Assembly (NCBI GenBank): GCA_014607495.2
Contig: CP053170.1
Span: 7,440,001-7,504,000, forward strand
From: Carposina sasakii
Taxonomy: Eukaryota; Arthropoda; Insecta; Lepidoptera; Carposinidae
Length of the DNA: 64,000 bases
Direction: 5' to 3'
Part shown: one piece after another, positions 54,431 to 63,994 of the stretch
How the letters are laid out: each line of letters starts with the position of its first letter
Position numbering within the stretch: position 1 is the first letter of the stretch
Made by a program: the position numbers and the translations under genes
The notes under the pieces: model-generated
The model's input: only the letters and a program-made list of their open reading frames with translations
The model's database searches: none
What the model was told of the DNA's origin: nothing

Positions 54431-57400
54431 CTTAGTTACTGATCTTGATACACCTTTTGCTTTCTTAATCTCAGTTTTTGTACTTTCAATACAGTATAGT
54501 TTTGCTCTCAAACCAATAAATTGTTTTATAATATCCCCACCCATTTCATCTTTAAAAAGTCCTGGAATTTTCGCATTTAATGCAGGCATTCCATAAACAT
54601 TATTGATTTCAAAATTACTTGTATCATATTGAATGATATCTGACTTCATGTCCTTGTAAAAATCGTTAGTGTTTATTATATAAAGTAAACTGTCAGTGTC
54701 AGTATAGCATAACTTTACATTTTGATTATATTTCTTTTTGATGAAGTTATAATGATAATTGTACATGTGTTGCTTTGCATATTCAAGAACTGAAAATCCT
54801 ATGTATATTGGCCTGTCTAAAGTGATCTTTTCCAAACTTAACTGAATTGCAACAAATTTATCTGAAAAAATTGACACACTTTTCAAGTTAGGTCTTAAGA
54901 TTAGTTTTTCTGCACCAATTTCTTTATTTGTTTTATTAGTATTGTCTCTCCATTTTGTAACTAATTTAACATCTACTTGTTTTCGTCTATTTTCAATTGT
55001 CTTTCCAAATATAGCATTATTCAGAAGTTTAAAGAAATCCTTATCAAATTTAGATAACGAAGCTTGACGTAATCGTGTATTTAGCTCTATATACTTGGCC
55101 AGGAAATCTTGTTGCCGAAAACTAATTACACGATGAACTTTTTTCAATATAAGACCATTCTTTAAACATTCTTTCAAATACATATAATGAATAACATAAT
55201 AAAATTTGTCATATAGGTTTGCTATAAGTTTTTTAGTTTTTCCACCTGGTGGAATATGCTTTTCAGGTGCAAATGGTAAATCACTATGGTAAGAATGTAA
55301 ATAAGAAGGATAATCTAAATCCACTTCTAAAATATATCCAAATTCAGCATCATCAGAAATATTTAAAACATTTAAGTTTTTAATTTCTTCATCAGATAAA
55401 AATCGAAACTCAGATATTGGCATTTTTTTCATCATAGCGTAACCGTAAAGATTATTACAATCTAAGTAAACCAGATATGTTGATGGTTTTTCTTTATCAT
55501 AGTTGGACATGTATTTATTATTCGCTTTAGCATGTCTTTGTGAACACTGAGCTAAACCACCACGTATTCCATTCTCTATCATTTCATACATTTCTTTATC
55601 ATGTAATAAATCTAATTTAACACCTGTGTATAATAGCATTGCATCCCAACTTAAACCTGGAGAGGTAACATAATATGCAGGATCAAGTTTATAATATTTT
55701 AAACTACTATTTCTGAACTTTTCAAAAATATCACATAATAACAGCACATCACATTTCAAGTACAAATCTGTATATTCTCCAAGCGTATTTATATGAAAAT
55801 TATTCCAAATACTTTGCGCACGAACATATTCCTCTTCACTGATGTTCTCACAAGTTATACTATTATAAAACTTTTCTCTATTTGGAAGGCACTTTTCGTT
55901 AAATCGTGACCATGAATCCATGTAATCATAAGGATATACGCCTTTTTGGCGAAGTAAGTTCAATTCTTTATCATTAAATATTGTTCGTAAATGTTTCAAA
56001 TCTATGTCTGCCAAGTTTTTACTCAAGGTGTCTAAACTGGAGCTGAGAAATTGAAATGAATCTAAAAATTTGATCTGAATTGTGGAAGTAGAATTTGGAT
56101 TTTTTAGAAACTTGGTGAAAGTAATATACTTTTCTTTCGTTTTTGGAATAATTTTAATATCACCTTCATATTTAGCCAACTCTTTTATGAATACATGAGC
56201 ATCATAGTTTGCTAAATTATGGAAAATAACGGGAACAAAGGGACACACTCTATATAATAAGTTACATCTAGCATGAGCGGCACCTCTGTATTCACCAGTT
56301 ATATGATCATGATCAGCGACTTTACTATTATAAATTGGCAGTTCACAAATATGACAGAGACTCGCATTATGATGTTCATTATTTTGTTCTAAAGTCATTG
56401 GTTTCATAGGTTTCTTATTTCTAAGCACGCTTTCAATATACTTTACATCTTTGATCAAATATTTTATGAACTTTTCAACACAATCTGATCCTCTATATAG
56501 AACAAGTTTATTCAGATTTGCATCATGTGAGCAACAAATGTAATAGGCAAAACATGAAGGCTGATGTAATTTAAAGGTTTCAACATTATAACTGTTTTTT
56601 TCATAAATATTTAACAATAAACTTTCAAAATCAGCATATATAGCAAAATAAATTTTTTGTTTTCTTTCATAATTTCTGAATTGTAATTGACTATTTTTAT
56701 TTGGTAAAACTGTCAACACGTTTGAACACGTGTGTGAATTATATTTCTCTTGTGTTATAAAAAATTGGAGACATCTTTCACATAAGTATGTTTTACCATG
56801 ATGTTTGCTGACTTGTCGTCGAGTAAGTTTTACCAAGTCTTTAATCAAACAATAATGTCCTCCTGAGTTCTGTTCAAAATATAATAAATTTATATGATTT
56901 TCTTTTCTTTGATTTGTCATATATAGAGGACCAGTTATTTGCTTCTTACTATCTAAACCATAAATGCTAATACTAATAGAAACATTGTTTTTCTCAAATA
57001 ATCTTATATCTGTAGGCGATGGTGGGAAATTCATTCCTTTAATATTTAAAACTGATGAGTAGAATGGATATGAACTTGTTCGATTAGTATTTTTTGTACA
57101 AGGGAATAAGGCAGCTACTATACTCCATACAAAGCAATGATTATCAAAGTTTTTCACATTTAGACAACTTTTTGTACTTCTGATTTCTTTAGGTAATTCT
57201 AGATAGCTACCACCTCTTAAGGGAGAGTACTTATTAATATTTATTTCTAAGTGATTGACAGAAATAAAACACCAGCCTGATTCACGGTGCTGAAATTCGC
57301 TCAGTTTAGAAATCAATGCATTCCAAGTTTTTGAATACAATTCAAATAAGTCAGTATTTATAAATATAGTCTCATACTTAGTATTAAAAGATTTAATTTG

Positions 57401-57877
57401 AATTTCATCTGAGTTCGGTAATTTGAAGTTAGCAAATAATTCCAAATTGAGCTTAAGACAGCCATGTTTAGACAAACTCATTGCTATGAGATTGTTCACA
57501 TCATCTGTAATTTTAAATAAAAAGTCCTCAGGAGTAATACCCATATTTTCTCCAGTGTTAATTCTGTAAGTAACTATTCTTTCTTTAAATGCTGTAGCTA
57601 TTATATCTATGTTTTGAAAACTGGTTTTTAATAAACAATTACTTTTATGTAAATTTGTTCTCAAATGAAATCTATATGAGCTTTCCATAATTCGAATATT
57701 ACAATCAGTACAAAACTTCATATTTTTAATCTTTGACTTTTCATTAATAGTTTTATATCTCTTTGACTTTTCATTTTTAGTTTTATTTCTCTTTAAGTTT
57801 TCATTTTTAGTTTTATTTTGGGTTTTTTCTGGAAGAAAAGAAACATGATTGTTAATTATTTTCAAATAGATAAGCAT
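54380..57877 (-). CDS. Polinton protein-primed DNA polymerase B (1165 aa in frame, C-terminus shifted)
   Basis: Residues 20-50 hold a Lys/Asn-rich tandem repeat; a Cys/His finger follows (CTDC...HLRTNLHKSNC, 56-81). Exonuclease motif I is YADFESLL (about 414-421) and II NLANYDAH (554-561). An HNH/endonuclease-VII-like insert reads CHICELPI...DHDHITGEYRGAAHARCN (508-539). Polymerase motifs are YLDCNNLYGYA (A, about 804), KLLNNAIFGKTIEN (B, about 950) and CYTDTDSLLY (C, about 1057). It copies the element from a protein primer. The frame stops at 54380, but the usual end of the family (HDDKR...PWGHCE) is found just downstream in another frame. Confidence 0.92.
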   Translation of the reverse strand: MLIYLKIINNHVSFLPEKTQNKTKNENLKRNKTKNEKSKRYKTINEKSKIKNMKFCTDCNIRIMESSYRFHLRTNLHKSNCLLKTSFQNIDIIATAFKERIVTYRINTGENMGITPEDFLFKITDDVNNLIAMSLSKHGCLKLNLELFANFKLPNSDEIQIKSFNTKYETIFINTDLFELYSKTWNALISKLSEFQHRESGWCFISVNHLEININKYSPLRGGSYLELPKEIRSTKSCLNVKNFDNHCFVWSIVAALFPCTKNTNRTSSYPFYSSVLNIKGMNFPPSPTDIRLFEKNNVSISISIYGLDSKKQITGPLYMTNQRKENHINLLYFEQNSGGHYCLIKDLVKLTRRQVSKHHGKTYLCERCLQFFITQEKYNSHTCSNVLTVLPNKNSQLQFRNYERKQKIYFAIYADFESLLLNIYEKNSYNVETFKLHQPSCFAYYICCSHDANLNKLVLYRGSDCVEKFIKYLIKDVKYIESVLRNKKPMKPMTLEQNNEHHNASLCHICELPIYNSKVADHDHITGEYRGAAHARCNLLYRVCPFVPVIFHNLANYDAHVFIKELAKYEGDIKIIPKTKEKYITFTKFLKNPNSTSTIQIKFLDSFQFLSSSLDTLSKNLADIDLKHLRTIFNDKELNLLRQKGVYPYDYMDSWSRFNEKCLPNREKFYNSITCENISEEEYVRAQSIWNNFHINTLGEYTDLYLKCDVLLLCDIFEKFRNSSLKYYKLDPAYYVTSPGLSWDAMLLYTGVKLDLLHDKEMYEMIENGIRGGLAQCSQRHAKANNKYMSNYDKEKPSTYLVYLDCNNLYGYAMMKKMPISEFRFLSDEEIKNLNVLNISDDAEFGYILEVDLDYPSYLHSYHSDLPFAPEKHIPPGGKTKKLIANLYDKFYYVIHYMYLKECLKNGLILKKVHRVISFRQQDFLAKYIELNTRLRQASLSKFDKDFFKLLNNAIFGKTIENRRKQVDVKLVTKWRDNTNKTNKEIGAEKLILRPNLKSVSIFSDKFVAIQLSLEKITLDRPIYIGFSVLEYAKQHMYNYHYNFIKKKYNQNVKLCYTDTDSLLYIINTNDFYKDMKSDIIQYDTSNFEINNVYGMPALNAKIPGLFKDEMGGDIIKQFIGLRAKLYCIESTKTEIKKAKGVSRSVTKKLKPRHYMNTLNKMLI
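57718..57826 (-). repeat. Minisatellite inside the polymerase N-terminus
   Basis: Three to four units of about 30-33 bp encode KNENLKRNKT / KNEKSKRYKT / INEKSKIKN. The unit's length keeps the frame open. Confidence 0.75.
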
Positions 57878-58144
57878 TTAATATTAAAACACACCAATAA
57901 CAAAGTACATTCAAAAATATTTTTAAAAGCTATTCTAGAGGAATACACTTTATATTATTATATTATATTTATATTATAGATGAGGATAACAATAATAATA
58001 ATATACTTAATGCATTAAATAGGTATAAATCACAACATAATGAATTATCAATATTTTTCCTCAGTTTATTATAGGAATACACTCGATTATAGATGAGGAT
58101 AACAATAATAATATACCTACTTAATGCATCGCAGTTTATCCATA
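57878..58144. other. Spacer with a short direct repeat
   Basis: 'agatgaggataacaataata' occurs at about 57978 and 58092, next to 'tataggaatacactcgatta'/'gaggaatacactttatatta'. A local duplication of about 110 bp between polymerase and passenger gene 1. Confidence 0.6.
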
Positions 58145-58595
58145 TTACATGCTGGGTGTACTGACATAGGTAACTGGACAATCCTTGAAGTTATATTTTA
58201 TTTCTTTTAAAAACTTAGCCAAATGCCGATAGGCAGGATTGTCATCGTCAATTTTCGTTTTTAGAGTCACCACAGCATGGCGCCATCTATTCATGGCTGA
58301 AATATTTTCTATTTCACTACACACGTAAAGTTTAAGATCTACGAAACGTAAGCCTTTGATATTAGGATTATATTGCTTAGATATACCATTAGAGCCGCGA
58401 CGACATAAATATGATACAAGTCCATCTTTTTTATCGGGTTGCTGATCTTCATCTACATCCGTGTCAGACCCCATAATGTCTTTGGCCGTAACTCTCGCAG
58501 ACGACGAGTGGGCGTGTGTCTGCAGAAGGCGCGCATCAATCTTCACCTTCTGTTTTCGGGCCTTCGTAGACTTATCCTTATTTTCAATCTTGGAC
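58145..58595 (-). CDS. Passenger gene 1 exon 3
   Basis: Acceptor 'aattatag'; 150 codons to TAA-type stop at 58145. Carries the folded C-terminal part with conserved-looking Trp/Cys residues (MNRWRHAVV, NFKDCPV). Confidence 0.7.
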
Positions 58596-59743
58596 CTATA
58601 ATTAAAGATAAAATAAAATTAAGTATATCTAATTATGAGTACTTAAATGGAAGAATAAAATAAGGGTAAAATAGGAAGGAAAGTAGAATTTATCACTGGA
58701 AGTGAAAAACTGCTTAGTCTAGATCAAAAAATGTTTTATAAAACCGACCTATGTAGTATAACATAAAAATATTAACTGATAAAGCTTTAGTTTTATAAAA
58801 GTTTAGTTATCCAATATAAAACGTATTACCCGCTAGTAGATAGGTACTTAGTACTTTTATAAGTATACAGTATTAAGTACAATAAATAATAATAATAATG
58901 TAACCTATATTTTTATAAAACTGTAGGTACCTATTACATACAAATAATTTATAGAATGGTTATTCCCAAGATATGAATTCATAATAATGATAGGTAATTG
59001 CACTAGGTATTAATGCTCTGTATAAGACGATATTTGAGTAATGTAAATATTTAATTGAAAACTGTAGTTCTAGTAACATGTAGTAAGTATAATAAGATAC
59101 CTTTTGCTGGAGGAGTGAGGAGTGTGAGTTTTCTTCCTCTTGGTGTGGCGGGCGGGCTCAGCCGCTGCGGGCGCCGGCGGAGACGGAGCGGGGGCCGGCG
59201 CGGGAGCCGCGCGCTCCGGGGACGACTCTCTACTGCTGGACGAGTCGCTCTCGGTCGAAGAACTATCACAGCTCTGATTGACTTCTTGTTTACTCGACCT
59301 AGAATATAAGAATGAATACTTAATTAATACAGCTTATTTAAGATAGATTTCGTTTAGGGTGAATACTAGTATTAGTAAGTAGGTATATTTTATTAAAGTA
59401 ACTCTAAGATCACTCGTTCGGATAGCACCTAATTGTTTGAACACTTCTTACATTCTGAACAATAAATAAAACACTAGATATTTAATACTTACATGTTGAA
59501 AACAACTTCTCTTGACGCACTAATTTAAAACTGAACTTAGCTGAGAACTTAACTTTACGAAAATAGAGTAGGTACCTAGGTACTAACGTAATTAGGCACT
59601 GGCTGACACAAAAAAATTCAAACAAATAACGGGGTATGTACTCACCGAGACCTATTAATAGATTTTGAGGTTCATTGGTGTTAGTAATGTAATAAGATGG
59701 AATAAACTTACCCGATAAGGTATGGCCATGAGAGTGTGTGCAT
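58145..59743 (-). CDS. Polinton passenger gene 1, 3 exons, 226 aa, unknown function
   Basis: Minus-strand exons 59743-59712, 59298-59101 and 58595-58145 join in frame (681 bp including stop) with GT/AG borders at each junction. Exon 1 gives MHTLSWPYLIG. Exon 2 is Ser/Glu-rich then Pro/Ala-rich (PAPAPAPSPPAPAAAEP) and basic (KRKK), likely disordered and possibly nuclear. Exon 3 encodes a compact domain: LVSYLCRRGSNG, GLRFVDLKLYVCSEIENISA, MNRWRHAVVTLKTKI, KYNFKDCPVTYVS. I do not recognise it. Introns and a GC-rich exon are unlike the other Polinton genes, so it may be a captured host-type gene. It is divergent to passenger gene 2. Confidence 0.65.
59101..59298 (-). CDS. Passenger gene 1 exon 2, GC-rich
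   Basis: Acceptor 'attctag', donor GTATCT. Encodes a Ser-run region, then a Pro/Ala run from a strongly GC-rich stretch (59150-59230) in otherwise AT-rich DNA. Alternative frames here are also open but lack splice logic. Confidence 0.65.
59712..59743 (-). CDS. Passenger gene 1 exon 1
   Basis: ATG at 59743; ten codons then phase 2 before GTAAGT. Short, so less certain than the other exons; chosen because the phase and donor fit exon 2. Confidence 0.5.
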
Positions 59744-60093
59744 ATACACGACAAGGAGCCTGGTCAGCAAAACTTCCTTAATCGATAGACAACCGATATT
59801 TTTACGAAACTATTACTTGGCTGTGGCTTTACTTTCTCAAATATTAATTTGCTTTTGCTTTCTTTAATAATATTATTTAAGGTCGCATACAAAACTTAGA
59901 CCTAACGATTGTGAAAATTAAATGACATAGGTACATACAGTCTTACGTCCTTAAAGGTAGTTTATTTTATTGCGGACAATGTTACTATAGGTAAATACCT
60001 AAGTAAATACCAAAGTATATAGATTTTCCCTACAATTTATTAAGAGTTTATTTCATTTTGTTTTTAAATACTGTCCAGTAGAGACGTAAATAA
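59744..60093. promoter_or_regulatory. Divergent intergenic region of passenger genes 1 and 2
   Basis: 350 bp between the two start codons. AT-rich without a clear TATA/Inr that I would fix; placement implies a shared bidirectional promoter. Confidence 0.45.
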
Positions 60094-60562
60094 ATGTTTT
60101 ACCGTATAACTGAAGATCAAAATAAGCTTATAATGTCGGTAAGTCCCACCCATTTTATATTATGTTATGAACTTGTCGTACCTAAGTAATTAAATAAGTA
60201 TTATAGTTAAAAGTATATTATATTGATTGCAGGAATCGGAATCTTTGTTCAATTTTATTCCGTCTACCCAAATTAATAATGGAAAACAAAGTGGCGACGG
60301 ATCAGGCATGTCAAGAAAAAGAACACAAGAAAACGAGATGTATTCATTCATTAAAATTCCTGTCCTAGGTCGTAAAATTATAAAACTAGAAATATATGAT
60401 GCAGAACTATTTAAGAATGATGAAATATGTAAATGTACAGCAGAAATATGTTGCCAGCACATCGTTCAAAACTTATTTAAAGATGAAATATATACTGCGG
60501 CCCGCGGATTAATTGAGAAGATGAGTGATAAAATATGTGATGAAAACAGCAAGTTTTTTTAA
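60094..60562 (+). CDS. Polinton passenger gene 2, 2 exons, 124 aa, unknown function
   Basis: Exon 1 (60094-60138, MFYRITEDQNKLIMS) is spliced at GTAAGT to exon 2 (60233-60562) after 'gattgcag', phase 0. The product is small and acidic/basic mixed: SESESLFNFIPST, SRKRTQENEMYSFIKIPVLG, LEIYDAELFKNDEICKCTAE, CCQHIVQNLFKDEIYTAARG. Cys cluster at ICKCTAEICC. I do not recognise it. It is the only + strand gene of the Polinton and ends about 200 bp before the right TIR. Confidence 0.65.
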
Positions 60563-60757
60563 TATTATAATATCTTAATACCATAATTTTTCACACTTGC
60601 TGTTTTTTAAATAAATTCTCAATTAGCTATTCTAATTAAGATAGTTTTACTTTCATTATATTTATTAGGTATTTTAGATGTAAATATAGAGTTATGTATT
60701 CATTTATATTCGTAGTAGTAAGTTATTATAGTGTACATGTATTTTGAAACTATTTAT

Positions 60758-60985
60758 TTATCATTAAAATAAAAAAAATTGGGAATTGGGCTCTCTGGAT
60801 CGCGCTATTTCAACATAATCAGAGTTTTAGTTTTCAGTTATAGGTGAATGGTCAACTCATAGTGCACGGGGGCACACGCGCCCCCCAGTGCGCTCTTAGT
60901 TGATCTATTCACCTAATACTGAAAACTAAAACTCCGATTATGTTGAAAGAGCGTGAGCCAGAGAACCCAATTCCCTACTACTACT
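60758..60985. repeat. Polinton right terminal inverted repeat, itself a hairpin
   Basis: Complement of the left repeat, ending CCCTACTACTACT with one more trinucleotide unit than the left. Followed by the target duplication AACAAA (60986-60991). Confidence 0.9.
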
Positions 60986-60991
60986 AACAAA

Positions 60992-63201
60992 TACCTAACC
61001 CTGTCTGCCTGCCTGGCTATCATTTCCAAAGATTACCACAAAATGGAAAATGCACAAAAAATTACGTATCGTTTTTATTTTTTATACATCCTTGGTATAA
61101 CATTTAACCATTCATCGACATGCCAAGGAATTATAAAATGGATGGATTGAGTACATAACAACTGTAATAAATGATATTCATGAAAACAGCGAAAAAGTGA
61201 TTTAGGTACTACTAGAACGCCATTCATTTATTACGTAAGCAAGACTATCTTCGCTAGTTTTTAACCCCTTCCCCGTCTATTACAAGAAAAAATAAGAGTA
61301 AGCCGACCCCCTAGCCGACCCAAAATAAGACATGGGCCTAGCTAGGCACTTCTCATGACTGAAATGATGACCCATCAGCGCTGTTTAATAAGCTGTTTAA
61401 TAGCACAGATAGTATGTAATAGATTCAGCTGTTAATGCACATTAGTTATGGGCGCTATGTAACGTAGATAGTTACTAAACTATCTTTTTAGCTCAACAAC
61501 TACAAATTTCCTCCATGTATCTACATTTTATAACGCGCTAAATGCCAAGCAGTCTCGCAAACGCAGCTAAGCGCATACGTATAGAAAAAAGTAGCGCTAT
61601 TAAACTATCTACAATAGCCGTTTAGTGCGAATGAATAAAATAATGCACGTTCGCGAGAGTGCGAATGAGATAAATGCTAAAACGCGGGCACCCACCAGCT
61701 ACTATTTCGTTGCATAAAAAATAGCCTCGCTGTCCTGAACATAGGTTAGGGTAAGAGCTCAGCACCGAATGGATAATATAGGAAACTGTCGAAAATTATT
61801 TTTGACGTGAAACGTCTTTAAAATCGCGCCGACACATACGGGTACCAGGTTTAAAAACTGGACCGTAACGAAAAGGTCTATATCATCGTACCTTAATAAT
61901 TAAAAAACTATTGGTCTTAGAAACAAAAATGTGGTGTAAATATTTCACTTATATAGTCAGCTCGCTGTTATGACATTGAGTTCGTGTCGGGGTCAAGCGG
62001 GGGGGCGGGGGAGGGATACTGCGATAACTGTGCGAAACCGGCGCTCGCGCTTGTTTCTATTCAGTGTAACTCGTGACTCCGACTTTATAGCGTGGTGATT
62101 CTTTCGTGTGTTTGTCAAGTTTATTTGAACCGATTGATTTATACAAAAATAAGTGTAATTTGGACAGTATTTATATCTATACTAATATTATAAAGCTGAA
62201 GAGTTTGTTTGTTTGTTTGTTTGAACGCGCTAATCTCAGGAACTACTGGTCTGATTTGAAAAATTCTTTCTGTGTTAGATAGCCCATTTACCAAGGAAGG
62301 CTACAGTCTATACAACAACCTGCCCGGCTTCGCACGGGTACAACGCCCCCTCACGCGGACGAAGTCGTGGGCGGCTGCTATTTAAAATAACCAGAAAGTG
62401 ACAATAAATATATAAACATTTGCTATGTATTTTATGTTTCTATTACGTACCTGTTCTTTTTTTATTAAAATACTTAAAACAGCGTCCATCTTGTTTTCAT
62501 TTCAATCTTTTACTTTAAAAGCGATTCGCTAACATAGACGTTTCACGTTAAAACCAACGGCCGTGTGCCCCGACACAGCCCCACCCGCTTTTTATTGAAC
62601 TTTTGACCATGACACCTGTGAGTGCAAGTATTCCATTTCTTTCGTAATATTTTAAGTATTTTTATATCGGTCAGTAATTTTGCAAATAGCTACGTACCAG
62701 TATAAGTTGCAACGAGCACGTTATTATAACTAATAACTATAGAAAGAGCAATAACATTAAACTACACAAGTTCTCAGTAAGCGCTTTTGAAAAATAGGTA
62801 GTTGTGAAAATAGATAGTTTTCATAACGTTGTCCGCTAACAACAAACGGTTTAGTTTCGTTGTCGAAAAAAGCCATAACGACACACCTCTAATGCACATT
62901 CCATCAATTTGAAGTATTGGTCCAATACTATTGGTCAATGAGGAGATACCAAATCCCTGGTCAATGGTCATACAATACGCAATAAGAACGAATGATCATT
63001 GCTCGTTCATTCATCATTTCGTTTGATTGATTTTGTTCACTCATTCATTCATTCACCGCCGCTGCGGACAAAATATTTCAAGTTGAATTGTTATTTTTTT
63101 ATTTATTACAATTTAAGGGTTAAATCTGTTAAATCATAACTTTATTACATCTTGAAAAGGTGGTTATAATAAGGAACTGTGTTTTGGTATTGTAAGTCAT
63201 A
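60992..63201. other. Intergenic DNA right of the Polinton, with Helitron-like insertion
   Basis: A Helitron-like element is at 62177-62386. Short inverted segments 'gacgtgaaacgtct' (61803) and 'agacgtttcacgt' (62535) may be the ends of an older element surrounding it. The last few hundred bases are the presumed promoter of the phosphotransferase gene. No other gene seen. Confidence 0.5.
62177..62386 (+). mobile_element. Helitron-like element
   Basis: Begins 'tatactaatattataaagct' with a (gttt)n run, continues 'gaacgcgctaatctcaggaa' and 'tgcccggcttcgcacgggta', ends 'cacgcggacgaagtcgtggg'. Same general family as 27895 and 13441. Confidence 0.55.
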
Positions 63202-63258
63202 ATGTTTGATTATAAATACCTCGGAAAAGAGCACTTGGAAGGGTTCGATAACTACAAG
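63202..63258 (+). CDS. EPT1-like exon 1
   Basis: ATG at 63202 in 'cataatgt', 19 codons, donor GTAATA. Start fits the N-terminus of the family. Confidence 0.8.
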
Positions 63259-63721
63259 GTAATATTGATTTTTTCTTTTCCCCACATTTATTTGGCTATC
63301 CATGATATCCAAGACATACAAAGTTAATGGAAATATCTGTATTATGATAGCATATAAAGATTGAACATCTGTAACCTCTAATATTGGCTATCTTCTCAAT
63401 TGTAACCATTGCTCACTGCAACTTCAATATACCTGTTAAACTGAGGGTCCTCAACGTGAAATTTTCTACGTAATATGAACCTAATAATTGGGAAATATTA
63501 GCAGTAGTAGACTGTAAAGAAACAAATATATCCCAGTTGCAGTTTGAACCAGTTGGTGTGATCTCTAAGAATATACTTCCATTGCCTTTTGCAAACATCA
63601 TAATCAAATTTTTACCACTTCTCATGTAATTACAAGAATTTATTATTTTCAGTACAAAGCAATAGATACCAGCCCTCTTAGTGTCTATGTTATGCACCCA
63701 TTTTGGAACAAAGTTGTAGAG
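63202..63721 (+). CDS. Ethanolaminephosphotransferase 1-like (EPT1/SELENOI type), 5' end only
   Basis: Exon 1 (63202-63258, MFDYKYLGKEHLEGFDNYK) and exon 2 (63653-63721, YKAIDTSPLSVYVMHPFWNK then VVE) join in phase 0 with GT/AG borders. The pattern YL..EHL.GFD.YKY...D.SPLS.YVMHPFWN is the conserved N-terminus of EPT1/cholinephosphotransferase membrane enzymes, which make phosphatidylethanolamine from CDP-ethanolamine and diacylglycerol. The CDP-alcohol phosphotransferase motif and any Sec codon lie beyond the window. Confidence 0.85.
63653..63721 (+). CDS. EPT1-like exon 2
   Basis: Acceptor 'attttcag', 23 codons, donor GTAAGT. Contains YVMHPFWN. Confidence 0.85.
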
Positions 63722-63754
63722 GTAAGTAACCAACAACAAACACCAACACTACTG

Positions 63755-63930
63755 TGTTCCCATGGGATAGCCAGAACTGCAAGATCATGAAAGAGATCCT
63801 ATAGCAACATTTTGCATTATGGGGTAAAATATCAGTGATAAGTTTCTCGCTCACACCTGAATAAATGCCCCTAAATTCCTTAGTTGACTCTTAACAACAT
63901 GCACAGAAGGAGATGCAGCAACAAAACTAC
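63755..63930 (-). repeat. Dispersed repeat family 1 copy in EPT1-like intron
   Basis: 'gtgttcccatgggatagcca', 'gaactgcaagatcatgaaag' and 'gcacagaaggagatgcag' are inverted landmarks of the family. Confidence 0.6.
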
Positions 63931-63994
63931 ATATTTACAATGAAAAGGTATGATAGTAGTCATACCTTTACATTGTAAATATGTAGTTTTGTTG
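63919..63994. repeat. Palindrome at the window edge
   Basis: 'caacaaaactacatatttac' is mirrored by 'gtaaatatgtagttttgttg', with 'aaggtatga/tcatacctt' inside. Arms are about 35 bp; the element may extend no further. Confidence 0.7.

Larger units (their letters stand above)
47321..60985. mobile_element. Maverick/Polinton DNA transposon, 13,665 bp
   Basis: Bounded by inverted terminal repeats that start AGTAGTAGGG and by a perfect 6-bp target duplication. Carries the Polinton core set on the minus strand: protein-primed DNA polymerase B, packaging ATPase, retroviral-type integrase, adenovirus-type protease and a capsid-type protein, plus small ORFs. Such elements are virus-like self-synthesising transposons. 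The terminal repeats differ at about one base and one AGT unit over 200 bp, so the insertion is fairly young. Yet polymerase, protease and capsid frames carry lesions. Two intron-containing genes sit at the right end. Confidence 0.95.

Noticed and set aside
59051..59309. Alternative Arg-rich frames on both strands at the GC-rich island
   Set aside because: Without splice support; the Ser/Pro/Ala frame joins both neighbouring exons in phase.
47321..60985. Integrated large DNA virus or virophage
   Set aside because: The integrase plus 6-bp duplication, TIRs and about 13.7 kb size fit a Maverick/Polinton; no other viral replication genes are seen.
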